DNA of 64,000 nt from Magicicada septendecula (GCA_034769895.1 CM068367.1:114932573-114996572); one strand, 5' to 3'. Shown: positions 1 through 12,532, counted from the first letter of the stretch. Translations and numbers: made by a program. Notes: generated by a model not told the origin, from the sequence alone.

Positions 1-2
1 AG

Positions 3-1102
3 CAGTGGTTTCCTGGGGGTCCGCGACAATGTTTCAGGGGGTCCATGGACATTTTTAAGAAACAAAAAATAGAATGTACTGTAATTTTCTCCGATTGTTT
101 GTGATCTAAAATCTAAATGTTAGAATCTTAAAACAATTAGTAGAAGATTCCAGCATTTTTTTTTTTTTTTGACTGAGGGATGAAGTAAAGCTCTTTTTAT
201 TTGATTCCAACTTCAACCTTAAAGACAGGCTTCATGACTTTAACTGGATTTTGAAGCTTTCGTACCTTCCTGATATCTTCAATCATCTGCATGGACTCAC
301 TTTAACCCTGCAAGGATCACTATTTTCCAGGTTCGATATAAAACCAAGGGTATGATAAAAAAAATTAAAGCTGTGAATTCAGAGATCAGACTCTGAAATC
401 TTCGAACAATTCCATTATATGGCAGATGTCGTCCAGATGTCAGGAGAAAATGTTCCAAAGTAGATCCCCAATGTTTTAAGTCTCATTTGGAGCAATTGCA
501 CTTGCAGCTAAGGGAATATTTTCCAGCGACCGATGATAGTGACATGTGGATAAGGAATCTTTTGCTGATGGGCTGTCAACTAACCTCTCTCTCACACTAT
601 AGGAAGAAGATTCAGTGGTAGAAATTTCAACTGATAGTTCATTACAATTATAGTTTTTGCAATTACAGGTAACTGACTTATGGTTATATGTAATGACTGA
701 CTATCCTGAACTAGCAAAAAACCCTTGAAGTGTTTAACTGTGTATTTTCCTCTACTTATTTGTGTGAAACCGCATGTTTCCAGCTCACGTACTTAAAATG
801 AAAGTTAAGAAATAAACTTGATGTTGAGAGTGACTTAATATTGAAATTATTATGAGACATTAAACCCAAAATTGCAGAGACAATTGTACAAAAACAGCTC
901 CATTCTTCACATTAAACTGTGTTTGATATTATAATATTATAATTTTGCATGTTAAAATAATTTTAATTTTAATATAATTTAATTGAAATATAAGAGTTTG
1001 TATTATACTTACTGTTTGTTTTATTTCAGAACTCAGACGGGGTCCGTGAATTTTTAATTTTTTTGGGGGAGTTCACGGACTGAAAACTTTTGGGAACCAC
1101 TG
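3..1102 (+). mobile_element. hAT DNA transposon remnant (about 1.1 kb)
   Basis: The ends are imperfect terminal inverted repeats. The left end reads CAGTGGTTTCC and the right end, read inward on the other strand, CAGTGGTTCCC, the usual hAT signature of a CAGTGGTT start followed by a GGTCC-rich stretch. The 8 bases after the right end are AGTTAGAG. The only two bases before the left end in this window are AG, which fits an 8-bp target duplication cut by the window edge. Positions 502-558 on the plus strand translate as LQLREYFPATDDSDMWIRN, which resembles the C-terminal half of hAT transposases. The frame is not kept for long on either side, so this is a dead, internally shortened copy. It is probably inside an intron of the guanylate cyclase gene, though the exon to its left is not visible. 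Confidence 0.75.
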
Positions 1103-2268
1103 AGTTAGAGAGCTGACACACAGTTGAGCCCCTCGGACTCATTCTCTTCACGCTGAATAAAATATGTATCCATAACATAGAACTCAATACCATTTGTTGA
1201 TGTAGACGTACTGTTTGCTACCATGAACACTAACGGACGACATCGATCACATACGAGTGAACAGGCGTACACACACGAAGTTGCAGATCTGTCGATGTTA
1301 ACGTCGTTAGGAAGTTCATGACGCAAAATGGACACGCTGAACCAGCGTTTTCAAACTCAATCTGTGTCAAGCAAAACACACACAGAGTTTCAATACACCT
1401 TCCCCGACCCGATCCCATCAACGCGACACTAACTACTACCGGTAGAACTTGTGTCAGCCGCACTGTGATCACAGCTTGCTAGTTGATACAGTTAAATAAA
1501 ACAATTTACACAGAGTCCTGCCAATCTTAATTACCTATTCAGAACAACTAACCCGATATCTCAAATCCTCTACGTTTAAAAAAAAAGGTTTATTCGGGCG
1601 CTGCGAACACATTTCGTAAGACCGCGACCGACCGATTATTTGCATAACTTCGGCAAAATTATCTATTTATTTTTCCGCGCAGGCAACTCTTTGTTATATA
1701 ATTAGTGAGTTAGTTCTGCCGTGATTGTGTTTCTTAAAACATGAAATTTTTGAATTTATATGTTTGCACAAAACGTATTGTAGGAATCAGTTGTAATCAA
1801 TTCGGTAAAATAGCCAATTATCAAATTATAACCTAATTACTTCTGACAGTACAATGTTCTTTTTTGTATCGGCCATCTAAGGACCACATGCAAATTTCAA
1901 TTCTTTATTCTTTGTTCTTTTTTTTCTCCAGTATTCTTTCATCTTTTCACTGTGACTCTTCTTTCCGTCTTCAGTCCACTTTGAACCTGCGTTTTTCTCT
2001 CTCCTACCCTGGACTCCTTCCATTTTTAACACTTTTGCCTGAAAAACTTCCCTTTCAATTCCTCTTCTACGTGTATATTATTTTTTTCTTAATCCTTTTA
2101 GACTTCTTTAATCCAACTTGATATTGACTTCTTCCCTCACAGATATTTAAAGATCTGTAGAATGTTGAGTTTATTTTTTATTCTTATTATGTTTAAAATT
2201 ATTATTATTATTTTATTATTATTAAATTATTATTATTTTTTAAATTATTATTATTATTATGTTTGTAA
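1103..2268. other. unassigned AT-rich DNA with a (TTA)n tract
   Basis: I see no gene in this stretch. Short minus-strand ORFs near 1105-1472 have no recognisable domain. A TTA/ATT trinucleotide tract runs from about 2190 to 2260, directly beside the insertion point of the first LTR element. Probably intron. Confidence 0.5.
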
Positions 2269-2272
2269 ATAT

Positions 2273-4871
2273 TGTAACATGACATTTAGAACAACATAAT
2301 ATCGTACCTGACTTAATGAAGACTTTGATTAAGAAGCTGACAAGGAGAACAATATCTTCAAAAATGATAGTGAAGAAGAACGACTAACAATTTTAGACTG
2401 ACTAGTAAGACAACTGACCGTACCCAAATTAATGATTTAGGCTAAGTGATGCAGATATCTTCAAACCCCAACTATGACAATGAACTTTCAGTATTGACCA
2501 AACAAAGATTTATAAAGACAAACAGTTTATGAACCAGGACTATAAAGAAACAAATGGTTTCAATTGATGTATCATTAAATCCAGACAATCAAAATACAAA
2601 GTGAGGGATAATAGACCCAAACATATAATGTTATGTAAGAGAAATATTGTTAAATAATTAAGTTAATCAATGTAACAAAAATATAAATACACCTGGTTAT
2701 AGATACAAGAACCATACCAAAAATTATCACATATAGAGTTCATAGGGTTGTCCAGTAAACAACAAATTATAACATGGTCACAATAATATTTATAACAAGA
2801 ATAAAACACAGATAAACAGTAAATGTAACAAGGCTATTATAACTGTGTGTGAGGTAGAGCAACAGTGTTCACTTTATTGTAATTTTTGTAACACAAAACA
2901 TCAGTAAGTATACGGATGTTTAAACCCATATGAATAGTCAATATGACATGGACAGTGTCAGAATAAGTCATAAATTAGCTGACAAAGGACTAAATAATTA
3001 GTATAGGATTTGTTTTGTTAAATGTGCATGTTTTATGTCATAGCACAGTGTTTTATATAATAGTATTTGTGTTGTGTTTTTTGTATGTAACAGATGATAC
3101 AGTCAGTTTAAAGGGATGCCAATTTTATGATATTAATTCCATTTTTTGTTTATGTTGTGTTCACAAATATACCAATAGAGCTGATATTAAGCCATGGTGA
3201 ATAAATTAATTAACCAAGCAGAATGGACAATACAAAGATGTTTTGTTAAATGTCAAACACCTATACAGTTTGAGTAGAAAACAACTATTTGTGCAAGGAG
3301 TTGGTATAATCATAGCCATGTGGACATGAATTTAAATATTAGAATAATATATATTTTGTGTTGTGAAAATAACGTTATATGTTAAACCATTTTGATGAGT
3401 GTTAAAAATTAATTTAATTGTTAAAGATGTTATAACATGATGATGAAAATAATACTATTACATAGGCCAGGTGCAACCAAATTTAGTAAATTTTGAACAA
3501 TTATATTAGAAATTTTGTAAAGCAAATGTGAAAGGGTTGATGTATTTATAGATAATAATGTATACACGGAATATAGAACCAAAATAACACATATCAAGTT
3601 ATTTAAGAAAATTCCAAATAACAAAATTGTAACATCCATAGTTCTTAAGCAAAAACAGGCATGTTTGGTGTCTAAATATAACACATGTGAAGATCAAAAT
3701 AATGCTGATAATGGTTTTAAAATCCCATTCAGTATAGAAAAGTTACGTTATTTTAAAGATTTTGAACAAATTTAGATTCTGAAATAATAAAAGTTTATGA
3801 CAATGTCTATTCGGATTGACCAACCAGGTTCCAAGTTTACCCTTAGCAACCAGAAATTTCGGATAAATAAAAAGACTTCTTTGACAACGATCTTAGCAGA
3901 TAGACGCGTTCTTAAATCGTCTTACATTATATGTTTTAAAGTGTGAAAAAACAATACAAATAGATAAATACTGTTAGAAATACACTATACTAACGTTTTG
4001 CAACAACAGAAGACTACCCATTAGATGGAGGAGAAGGAATAATAACCAGAAAGAAGATTTGACGTGGACGAGGGACGAGAAGAAGACCTGACGTGTACTT
4101 AGGACCTATTTACAACTAAGAAGAGTACAAGAAGAGGATTTGGTGATCTGACATCTCATTATATCGTACTTCAACACATACACTTGTATACACGTATTTT
4201 AAGCAATAATCAACTGAACTACAGACACCATATAACACGAACACTAGAAACAACCACTAATAACACCATATAAGACTAACACCTTTTAAACACAACAAGA
4301 ACTTTTAATTCACATAATAACTATAAAAGCCTGATTTAGACATAACCTGTTTAAAACTGGTAACCACTATACGATTTCTGTGTGCACCTATCACTCTAAC
4401 GTTGTAATATCCCATGACTGTGAACTTGTATTTTGATTAATAGTGTAATACTTTGTATAATTATAAATCCCCGAACCATATACGCCCTGAGACAATTGAT
4501 ATATTTTAATTTAAAACGTTAACAAGAAGCATTGTTTTGATCTAAGGGAATACTGAACAGCTACTGCTGCCAACTGGTAAAGAAGACTTATATTTTGTAC
4601 TACAATTGCGATTATTCTGTTTAAAAATTATTAAAACAAGTTAACCAGTGTTTTTTCCAAATAAAGGATTCCACAACGATATATGTTTGATGATGTTATG
4701 TAGCTGACCCGATAGTTGGCATCGGTGAGTGACGTCACGTAAAAGAAGCAGCGTAGTGGGAGTAAGCGGCAATTTACGAAATCATTCGCCGTTCGACATA
4801 ATACATTTATAATTTACATCGACGACTCCAGTGCGAGTTTGTCGCTACACACATTATTATATATCGTCACA
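2273..4871 (+). repeat. 5' LTR of the first element
   Basis: A 2599-bp direct repeat of the copy at 7580-10412. It starts with TG and ends with CA. The right boundary is set by the AATTGGCG primer-site context that follows, which has the same layout after the 5' LTR of the second element. At 2.6 kb it is far longer than most gypsy LTRs. It carries a short ORF (3015-3200) that exists only because the whole repeat is duplicated, and nothing suggests a protein function for it. Confidence 0.8.
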
Positions 4872-4874
4872 AAT

Positions 4875-4893
4875 TGGCGCACCAACGTGTGAG
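4875..4893 (+). other. Primer-binding-site-like stretch (first element)
   Basis: TGGCGCACCAAC begins 3 bases after the 5' LTR. LTR elements are commonly primed by a tRNA whose 3' end pairs with a TGG-initial site here. I cannot name the tRNA from sequence alone. The AAT spacer and TGGCG start also occur at 24601-24608 in the larger element. Confidence 0.55.
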
Positions 4894-5016
4894 GTGTGTA
4901 ATTTAATATAAATTAAAGTATTATTAATAGACCAATAAACCAAAATAAACAAGATGAGAAAGCGAGAGGTATCGCGAAAATGAGCGGCCGAAACCGAGAA
5001 GGTAGACGAGTTAAAT

Positions 5017-6300
5017 ATGGAAGATAAAGAAGCCACACCGGTCGAAGAAGTAGAAGTAATAATAAGAGAGGACCAAGGAGATAGACAAGAACCGGACAAA
5101 GTTACAGAGAGCGTTGACCTGAAGAGCCTTATGGAATATTTAAAACAGAGTCATGAAGATTTCAGTAAGAGAACGGAAGAAAAAATGGAGGAATTAAGCG
5201 CGAAGAGTAATAAGAACTTAGAAAAATTGAAGGAGGAATTAAAACAGGACAATAAACAATCTACGGAGGAGTTGAGCCGAAAATTGGGAGAGACTAATAA
5301 GAAAATTGAAGAAAAAATGGGAGAATTGAAAGAGAATAGCAAGAAAATGGAGGAGAAAATAGACGCAAATAACAAAGCATTGAGGGAAGAATTGAAGGAA
5401 AATTACCAGGAAATCATGAAGAAATTGGACGAGAACTTTGAGAAAAGGGAGGAAAAGATGGAGGAAATGACCGAAGAAATAAAAAATGATAGCAAACCAG
5501 AAACAGAAGAAAAACCAAACGCCAAAACAGAGGATCCAGGAGTAGTATTACCTGAAAAGAAAACTAACGGGAACAAAGAAAATACTAAGGATAATGGAGT
5601 GGAACCAATGAAGAGAAGAAGAACACATCCAAAGAAATTAATGAAAACAAAGGAAGAAATGGAGATGATGAACCAGGGTTTATTTGATGATGATAATATC
5701 CATATTACCAACCATGAAGAAATCGTGAGTTCCGGGAATAATGGAAGTAGATTAAGGGTAATCTCAGAGATGGTTTACCAGCAGACAGTAGTTTACCACT
5801 GGGAAAGGACCAGAGGTAAACTGAATAAAACATGGGGACTAGATCAGTTTCAGCGCAGGACTGGACAGTGTATTCCAGAAGGATGGAAGTATGACATCTT
5901 ACCAGACTGGGATGACGGCACAGATGAATCACCAGAATGTGTTCCATTAGAGTACCATCCAGGACAGTTCCAGTGTACAGGTGCACTAAAATGTATTCCT
6001 TCAGGGTGGATGTGTGATGGTGAACCAGATTATGGGGTTTCAGATAAGCAAATAATTAAGAATTCAGATGAAGATCCTCACAGATATTTTTCATGCAATA
6101 CCACATATGGACCAGAGACGTACTGGTGTATAAAACACTATGATAGAGGGAGCCGAATAAGCTTAGCAGCCAACAAAGGAATAGCGGCTAGAAAAATGAA
6201 ATACCAGACAAAGGCCAGAGATGTCACTAGTACCGGAACGATGATGAAGACTATGGTCATCCAGACAATGAGAGCAAATGAAGTGACAGACTACGGTTAA
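5017..6300 (+). CDS. gag-like coiled-coil ORF joined to LDL-receptor class A-like segments
   Basis: A 427-residue ORF, the only long one in the element. Residues 1-15 (MEDKEATPVEEVEVI) resemble the MGDKETTPIEDPEVL start region in the larger element's gag. Residues about 35-160 are a Glu/Lys-rich heptad-like coiled coil of the same style. After a charged linker the composition changes sharply. Around residues 284-305 and 325-335 there are QCIPEGW ... DDGTDESPEC and KCIPSGWMCDGEPD. These fit the LDL-receptor class A pattern (C-I-P-x-x-W-x-C-D-G, then D-x-S-D-E), which in animals belongs to extracellular receptors of the LDLR/LRP family. A third, weaker copy may follow. Retroelement gag proteins are not known to carry this domain, so I infer capture of host cDNA or exons. 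The captured part looks degenerate as a folded domain. The protein, if made, would be intracellular. Confidence 0.7.
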   Translation: MEDKEATPVEEVEVIIREDQGDRQEPDKVTESVDLKSLMEYLKQSHEDFSKRTEEKMEELSAKSNKNLEKLKEELKQDNKQSTEELSRKLGETNKKIEEKMGELKENSKKMEEKIDANNKALREELKENYQEIMKKLDENFEKREEKMEEMTEEIKNDSKPETEEKPNAKTEDPGVVLPEKKTNGNKENTKDNGVEPMKRRRTHPKKLMKTKEEMEMMNQGLFDDDNIHITNHEEIVSSGNNGSRLRVISEMVYQQTVVYHWERTRGKLNKTWGLDQFQRRTGQCIPEGWKYDILPDWDDGTDESPECVPLEYHPGQFQCTGALKCIPSGWMCDGEPDYGVSDKQIIKNSDEDPHRYFSCNTTYGPETYWCIKHYDRGSRISLAANKGIAARKMKYQTKARDVTSTGTMMKTMVIQTMRANEVTDYG

Positions 6301-7579
6301 GTCTAATACCATACACCTCCACAAAAAGGGACGGATGCTACGCTAACCGACTACGGCCAAAGAACCATTTTAAAGAGACGAGAAATAAAGAATAAAGAAA
6401 CCGAACCATACAAGTGAAGGTATGAGCAACTGACCGACATAACGACAATTACCAAAAGATCATCAATACTGGGTACAGAAGGACATATGACGATAAGCAC
6501 TATAATAAGAAGTATAGAAGTTGTGATAAAAACCACAAAATTCTAAAGAAATAGTAAGATCAACTTACAACTAATTATTTATGAGAGTTAATTTGGAATT
6601 GAAGAATTTATTATGATAAAACCTCAAAACACAAAGAACATAGCAAGCTCATCTAACCAACTTTGATAATCCAAAATATAACTTTAAATCAAGCCAAATA
6701 AACAAGGTTGAATATTTCAGAATTTAGATAAATAGTAAGGACCAATTACAGTACAGTTTGATAATGTTATGATGAATCAAGCAGATAAACAACTGGGAAT
6801 AAATTTCCAAATTCTAAACAAAACAAGCACCTCTTATTAAACACAGTTATGAACTTATTATTGGAATATAAATGAAAGATGCAACATCCATAAATTAGAA
6901 GAAACTATAGTGATATAAAATGAATAAGAAAGGACAAATGTAGACAGTTGACGATGAAAATAAGACAAGACTAGAAACGAATTTATTGCAAATAACCTAT
7001 CATGATTGTGAGAGAATCAACAGCAACTGAAGATGCAAATACTTGTTATGTTTTAATTTAAATGAAGATAGTGAATGAAAAATGAAGATTAAGCAGTACT
7101 GATAAAGAAGGAAGGAAGATAGTGCCAATAGAAAATAAAAATGTTATTAATATTGCCACAAGAAAATAAACACCTGAAAGAATCAATGGAAAGAAATATT
7201 TAGATCTGAGAAGTTAGACTGAGTGAACAATCCCAAGAATATATTATATTATTTTATTTATTTTAGTCGTGAATAGACTAGTGATTATTAAATGTGATTG
7301 ACTGACGAGATAGCTCCAGCAATCGATATTATTTATGTATTATGTATTGTAAGGACAGCGGGGTATTAGGTCAAGAGAGCCCCCCGACTGATTCCAGAAT
7401 ATATGGTGATTAATTTGTTAGGGAAGTAACATGTTCCAGGGATAGAACACTTATAATTAAAGACAAGTATACCAGATCATAATAAGAATAACAAATGATA
7501 ATATGAAAAAGAAGGTAATTGATAATTTCAACAAAAACAATATTTTATTAAAATGATCAAATTTGGTGGCAGGGTAATA
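6301..7579 (+). other. Non-coding interior of the first element, with polypurine-like end
   Basis: AT-rich, with no long ORF and no retroelement domain that I recognise. The last 15 bases (7565-7579, GGTGGCAGGGTAATA) sit directly before the 3' LTR and are the candidate polypurine tract for plus-strand priming. Confidence 0.5.
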
Positions 7580-10412
7580 TGTAACATGACATTTAGAACA
7601 ACATAATATCGTACCTGACTTAATGAAGACTTTGATTAAGAAGCTGACAAGGAGAACAATATCTTCAAAAATGATAGTGAAGAAGAACGACTAACAATTT
7701 TAGACTGACTAGTAAGACAACTGACCGTACCCAAATTAATGATTTAGGCTAAGTGATGCAGATATCTTCAAACCCCAACTATGACAATGAACTTTCAGTA
7801 TTGACCAAACAAAGATTTATAAAGACAAACAGTTTATGAACCAGGACTATAAAGAAACAAATGGTTTCAATTGATGTATCATTAAATCCAGACAATCAAA
7901 ATACAAAGTGAGGGATAATAGACCCAAACATATAATGTTATGTAAGAGAAATATTGTTAAATAATTAAGTTAATCAATGTAACAAAAATATAAATACACC
8001 TGGTTATAGATACAAGAACCATACCAAAAATTATCACATATAGAGTTCATAGGGTTGTCCAGTAAACAACAAATTATAACATGGTCACAATAATATTTAT
8101 AACAAGAATAAAACACAGATAAACAGTAAATGTAACAAGGCTATTATAACTGTGTGTGAGGTAGAGCAACAGTGTTCACTTTATTGTAATTTTTGTAACA
8201 CAAAACATCAGTAAGTATACGGATGTTTAAACCCATATGAATAGTCAATATGACATGGACAGTGTCAGAATAAGTCATAAATTAGCTGACAAAGGACTAA
8301 ATAATTAGTATAGGATTTGTTTTGTTAAATGTGCATGTTTTATGTCATAGCACAGTGTTTTATATAATAGTATTTGTGTTGTGTTTTTTGTATGTAACAG
8401 ATGATACAGTCAGTTTAAAGGGATGCCAATTTTATGATATTAATTCCATTTTTTGTTTATGTTGTGTTCACAAATATACCAATAGAGCTGATATTAAGCC
8501 ATGGTGAATAAATTAATTAACCAAGCAGAATGGACAATACAAAGATGTTTTGTTAAATGTCAAACACCTATACAGTTTGAGTAGAAAACAACTATTTGTG
8601 CAAGGAGTTGGTATAATCATAGCCATGTGGACATGAATTTAAATATTAGAATAATATATATTTTGTGTTGTGAAAATAACGTTATATGTTAAACCATTTT
8701 GATGAGTGTTAAAAATTAATTTAATTGTTAAAGATGTTATAACATGATGATGAAAATAATACTATTACATAGGCCAGGTGCAACCAAATTTAGTAAATTT
8801 TGAACAATTATATTAGAAATTTTGTAAAGCAAATGTGAAAGGGTTGATGTATTTATAGATAATAATGTATACACGGAATATAGAACCAAAATAACACATA
8901 TCAAGTTATTTAAGAAAATTCCAAATAACAAAATTGTAACATCCATAGTTCTTAAGCAAAAACAGGCATGTTTGGTGTCTAAATATAACACATGTGAAGA
9001 TCAAAATAATGCTGATAATGGTTTTAAAATCCCATTCAGTATAGAAAAGTTACGTTATTTTAAAGATTTTGAACAAATTTAGATTCTGAAATAATAAAAG
9101 TTTATGACAATGTCTATTCGGATTGACCAACCAGGTTCCAAGTTTACCCTTAGCAACCAGAAATTTCGGATAAATAAAAAGACTTCTTTGACAACGATCT
9201 TAGCAGATAGACGCGTTCTTAAATCGTCTTACATTATATGTTTTAAAGTGTGAAAAAACAATACAAATAGATAAATACTGTTAGAAATACACTATACTAA
9301 CGTTTTGCAACAACAGAAGACTACCCATTAGATGGAGGAGAAGGAATAATAACCAGAAAGAAGATTTGACGTGGACGAGGGACGAGAAGAAGACCTGACG
9401 TGTACTTAGGACCTATTTACAACTAAGAAGAGTACAAGAAGAGGATTTGGTGATCTGACATCTCATTATATCGTACTTCAACACATACACTTGTATACAC
9501 GTATTTTAAGCAATAATCAACTGAATTACAGACACCATATAACACGAACACTAGAAACAACCACTAATAACACCATATAAGACTAACACCTTTTAAACAC
9601 AACAAGAACTTTTAATTCACATAATAACTATAAAAGCCTAATTTAGACATAACCTGTTTAAAACTGGTAACCACTATACGATTTCTGTGTGCACCTATCA
9701 CTCTAACGTTGTAATATCCCATGATTGTGAACTTGTATTTTGATTAATAGTGTAATACTTTGTATAATTATAAATCCCCGAACCATATACGCCCTGAGAC
9801 AATTGATATATTTTAATTTAAAACGTTAACAAAAAGCATTGTTTTGATCTAAGGGAATACTGAACAGCTACTGCTGCCAACTGGTAAAGAAGACTTATAT
9901 TTTGTACTACAATTGCGATTATTCTGTTTAAAAATTATTAAAACAAGTTAACCAGTGTTTTTTCCAAATAAAGGATTCCACAAGGATATATGTTTGATGA
10001 TAATTGTGAGTCATTATTATTGCCGTTACATTTAGTAAATAGAATTCACAGGTTGTAGCTGACCCGATAGTTGGCATCGGTGAGTGACGTCACGTAAAAG
10101 AAGCAGCGTAGTGGGAGTAAGCGGCAATTTACGAAATCATTCGCCGTTCGACATAATACATTTATAATTTACATCGACGACTCCAGTGCGAGTTTGTCGC
10201 TACATCATTTATCCATATTACAAGTCGACATTTCTAACGGACCGTGTATTCAAGTGCACGCTACATAAATACAAGTAAACTGATCCACAATAACATCGTA
10301 TGTAACGAAATATTCTCTGGTTACAAATAGACGAAACCGAGGTGAGGCTACATCTCGATCGTAAGTAACCCGAACCCGATTACATTACATACCCCCTTTT
10401 ATTATCGTTACA
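7580..10412 (+). repeat. 3' LTR of the first element
   Basis: A 2833-bp copy of the repeat at 2273-4871. The right edge is placed at CGTTACA because it matches the end of the 5' LTR and is followed by ATAT, the same four bases that precede the 5' LTR. The last few hundred bases are GC-richer than the rest (about 10040-10400), as expected for a transcription start region, but I do not assign a promoter. The length difference from the 5' copy comes from indels near the 3' part of the repeat. Confidence 0.8.
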
Positions 10413-10814
10413 ATATTAAGATTTTCCGAAATACTCATTTTTGAACTTTTCCTATGTTTTTAAAAGATTTCAAATTTTGAATGCCTGGAAATTAATTTAG
10501 ACAATATGGTGGCTAAATTAGACTTGTAAATATTTGGTTTAAAAACGCGTTGCGAAGCTGAATAGTTTTTTCTTCGTCTGGCATACGTAACATTTATTGC
10601 AATCTGGACATTCTATTTTGTATATTCAATTTTTATTGTAAATTTTAGATATAGTTAACGTTTTATTTTATTAAAACCTATAGTAACTGTGTTATAAGAT
10701 ATTTTTAATTTGTGTCTTTACTTGGTTTTTAAATTATATTTCCACACTAAGAAACTTTTGTATATTTTATATTATTATCAATAGGTGGATTTTTAGTTGT
10801 AATTTGTTAGGTAT

Positions 10815-11328
10815 TTATTTAGTGAGTTTATGTTTTATTTTATTTTCTAATTTTTTAATAGTCTTTACTCTGTATCCTTTATCAATTGCTATTTGTTTAA
10901 TAATGTTTCTTTCTTTGTCACTTGACGGGCACTCAAGCATTAGGTATGTAATGTAATTAAGTACTGCCATTTTATGTTGGGGTGGATGGTTAGAATTATT
11001 TGCAATTATTAAACGAGTTTGAGAAGGTTTTATGTGTACCGAATATTCAAAACTTGTTTCATTTCTGTTTATTGTTAGATAGAAATAATTAAATTTATCA
11101 TTAGATTCTTCGTCTAATGTGAATTTTATTTTAGCATGCACATTGTTTTTTTTATAATTCAATATATTATATAAGTTTTTGTACCATTAATTTGAGATAT
11201 ACATAGAGTGTCATCAGCGTAACTACAGTAACATCCTAATCAGTTGTTTTATTTTTTACACTTATTATTTCGTCTTTGAGTTTTTGTAAAAAGATTTCTG
11301 ATATAATAGCGGATCTTAGGGGTGCCAT
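10815..11328 (-). pseudogene. Penelope-like element reverse transcriptase fragment
   Basis: On the minus strand, bases 11328-11290 read MAPLRSAIISEIF, which resembles the RT segment before the catalytic motif (G-x-P-L-S-x-x-I-x-E-I-F). Bases 11221-11210 read YADD, the RT catalytic box. The ORF 11162-10815 (115 aa) continues with YSVHIKPSQTRLIIANNSNH, then HKMAVLNYIT and NIIKQIAIDKGYR. This order (K-P-T-x-T-D-x-x-I, S-x-H-P, H-K-x-A, N-x-I-x-Q-I-x-x-x-x-G-Y) is typical of the region after the RT core in Penelope-like retroelements. Stops and a frame change separate the pieces, so it is a dead fragment. I do not see the GIY-YIG endonuclease expected further downstream. A LINE origin is the alternative. 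Confidence 0.6.
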
Positions 11329-12454
11329 AGTAAATTAGTGTTCAAGCTTTCATATACTACTGTTTTCTATTAGTATAGTAAAACTTTTCAAGTTACACGT
11401 TAATATACAAAAGGAAAATGAATTAAAGTATACCTAAAAAGAATAACGCAGCATTAACCCAAGGGAGAAAAAATAACATAAATTTATTTTTACATAAATA
11501 AGCTCATTTACTAAAAATCATTTGAACTGCGTTTCCTAAACATTTTGTTACTTGCATCCCATTCAAATTTACTACCAATCGTTAACAATTTTACGTATTA
11601 ATCTTTTATTCATCTTTTATATTACTTATTAACACTGTTTGTTATAGAAATTGAAAAAATCTCTTAGCACAAAAATAAACAAATAACCAGGACTTTACAT
11701 TCAATATACAGAAGTTACCATCAGTGGTGCAACCATCCTAAATTCACTACTAATACCGTCCTTACATATTATATTCAATTACTTAGTACACATATTTATA
11801 AACATTAATACACAAATTTATTTGGAAAAGTTCTAGTACATTCTCATTGTTTAGAATTAATACTACTTCAATAAACAATGCCAATGAGTACCTATTTTTA
11901 TTTCTTTCTCTCTCTCTCTCCTCTCTCACCCCCTTTTAACTATCTTGCTTTTCACACACTCTCTAATGCTCCCGATTATCACTCATTTCAAATTTTTGTC
12001 AACCAATTTGCCGCTACCATTGGTGTTTAATTCTGTTATACTAAGCTATGAGTAATTTACACAGCATTTGTGCACATTACAATTTAGTGCCACACATGGT
12101 CTGCAGTTCCTTTGCATATATGCCTACAGCACGGCTGTGTTTTTATTATTTCGCATTTGTCATCGCCGTTCTGAATTTTGCACTATTTGGTACGAACTTT
12201 TTTTTTGTAAGACTTTATGAAGAAATGACGAACAATCACAATCAAGTCGAAATCACAAACAAGAACAATCACGAAAAGGTCGAATAAAAGGATGTTATAA
12301 ATTATGGTGTCGAAACTGTCAAACAGGCGTATTACGCGTTAAAGAATACAAAGACGGAGCTCTCATTTATATTACAAACCTTGAAAAAGTAGTCTGAAAG
12401 AAAAACAAAGATGGTGGAGTCTATACAAGGTCTAGACGTAAAAAAGGCACTTAC
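11329..12454. other. unassigned intronic DNA
   Basis: AT-rich, with a short CT-rich patch near 11905-11930. A plus-strand ORF at 12048-12287 (79 aa, hydrophobic middle) has no recognisable domain and I treat it as chance. The stretch follows the last visible guanylate cyclase exon on the minus strand, so it is probably the start of the next intron. Confidence 0.5.
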
Positions 12455-12532
12455 CCGTTTCAGTTCGAGCAGCAGCGGTCGGGTGAGCTCGATACGTGAC
12501 TTGCGGATACTTTTTACAGCCACTTTATTGCC
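12455..12532 (-). CDS. Receptor guanylate cyclase exon, start of the kinase homology domain
   Basis: A 78-bp exon of 26 codons. On the minus strand the acceptor is a pyrimidine-rich TTTCTGTGTTTCAG at 12533 upward, and the donor after 12455 is GTAAGT. It encodes GNKVAVKSIRKSRIELTRP followed by LLLELKR. Natriuretic-peptide-type receptor guanylate cyclases have the matching F/Y-K-G-N-x-V-A-x-K ... R-I-x-L-T-R-x-x-L-x-E-L-K at the N-lobe of the kinase homology domain. That is the pseudokinase module inside the cell that relays ligand binding to the C-terminal cyclase, which makes cGMP from GTP. The VAVK lysine corresponds to the nucleotide-contacting lysine. The exon follows directly, in the same phase, on the exon at 47201-47275, whose last residues are FYK. 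The next exon (expected M-K-D-L-x-H-x-N-L) was not found in the remaining 12.4 kb. Confidence 0.85.

Larger units (their letters stand above)
2273..10412 (+). mobile_element. Non-autonomous Ty3/gypsy-like LTR element with long LTRs
   Basis: About 8.1 kb. Two long direct repeats (2273-4871 and 7580-10412) flank a 2.7 kb interior. The LTRs begin TGTAACATGACA and end with CGTCACA or CGTTACA. The element is bracketed by ATAT at 2269-2272 and 10413-10416, a 4-bp target duplication. A primer-binding-like TGGCG stretch follows the left LTR, and a purine-rich stretch precedes the right one. The interior has one long ORF and no protease, reverse transcriptase or integrase, so it must be moved by a relative. 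The nearby larger element (21362-36257) is a candidate relative: it shares terminal bases, primer-site spacing and the opening of the gag-like ORF. The alignable LTR parts differ by only a handful of substitutions plus some length differences, so the insertion looks young. It lies antisense to the host guanylate cyclase gene. Confidence 0.85.

Noticed and set aside
1105-1472. Next downstream exon of the guanylate cyclase gene
   Set aside because: The minus-strand ORFs here show none of the expected kinase-homology motifs (for example G-A-C-x-D-P-P or T-E-Y-C-x-x-G-S-L).
3015-3200. 61-aa ORF repeated identically at 8322-8507
   Set aside because: It is inside the LTRs, so the duplication is explained by the element. 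No domain and no sign of coding selection.
2273-10412. Segmental duplication or assembly duplication
   Set aside because: The copies have TG...CA ends, a primer site, a polypurine tract and a 4-bp flanking duplication, which is the LTR layout.
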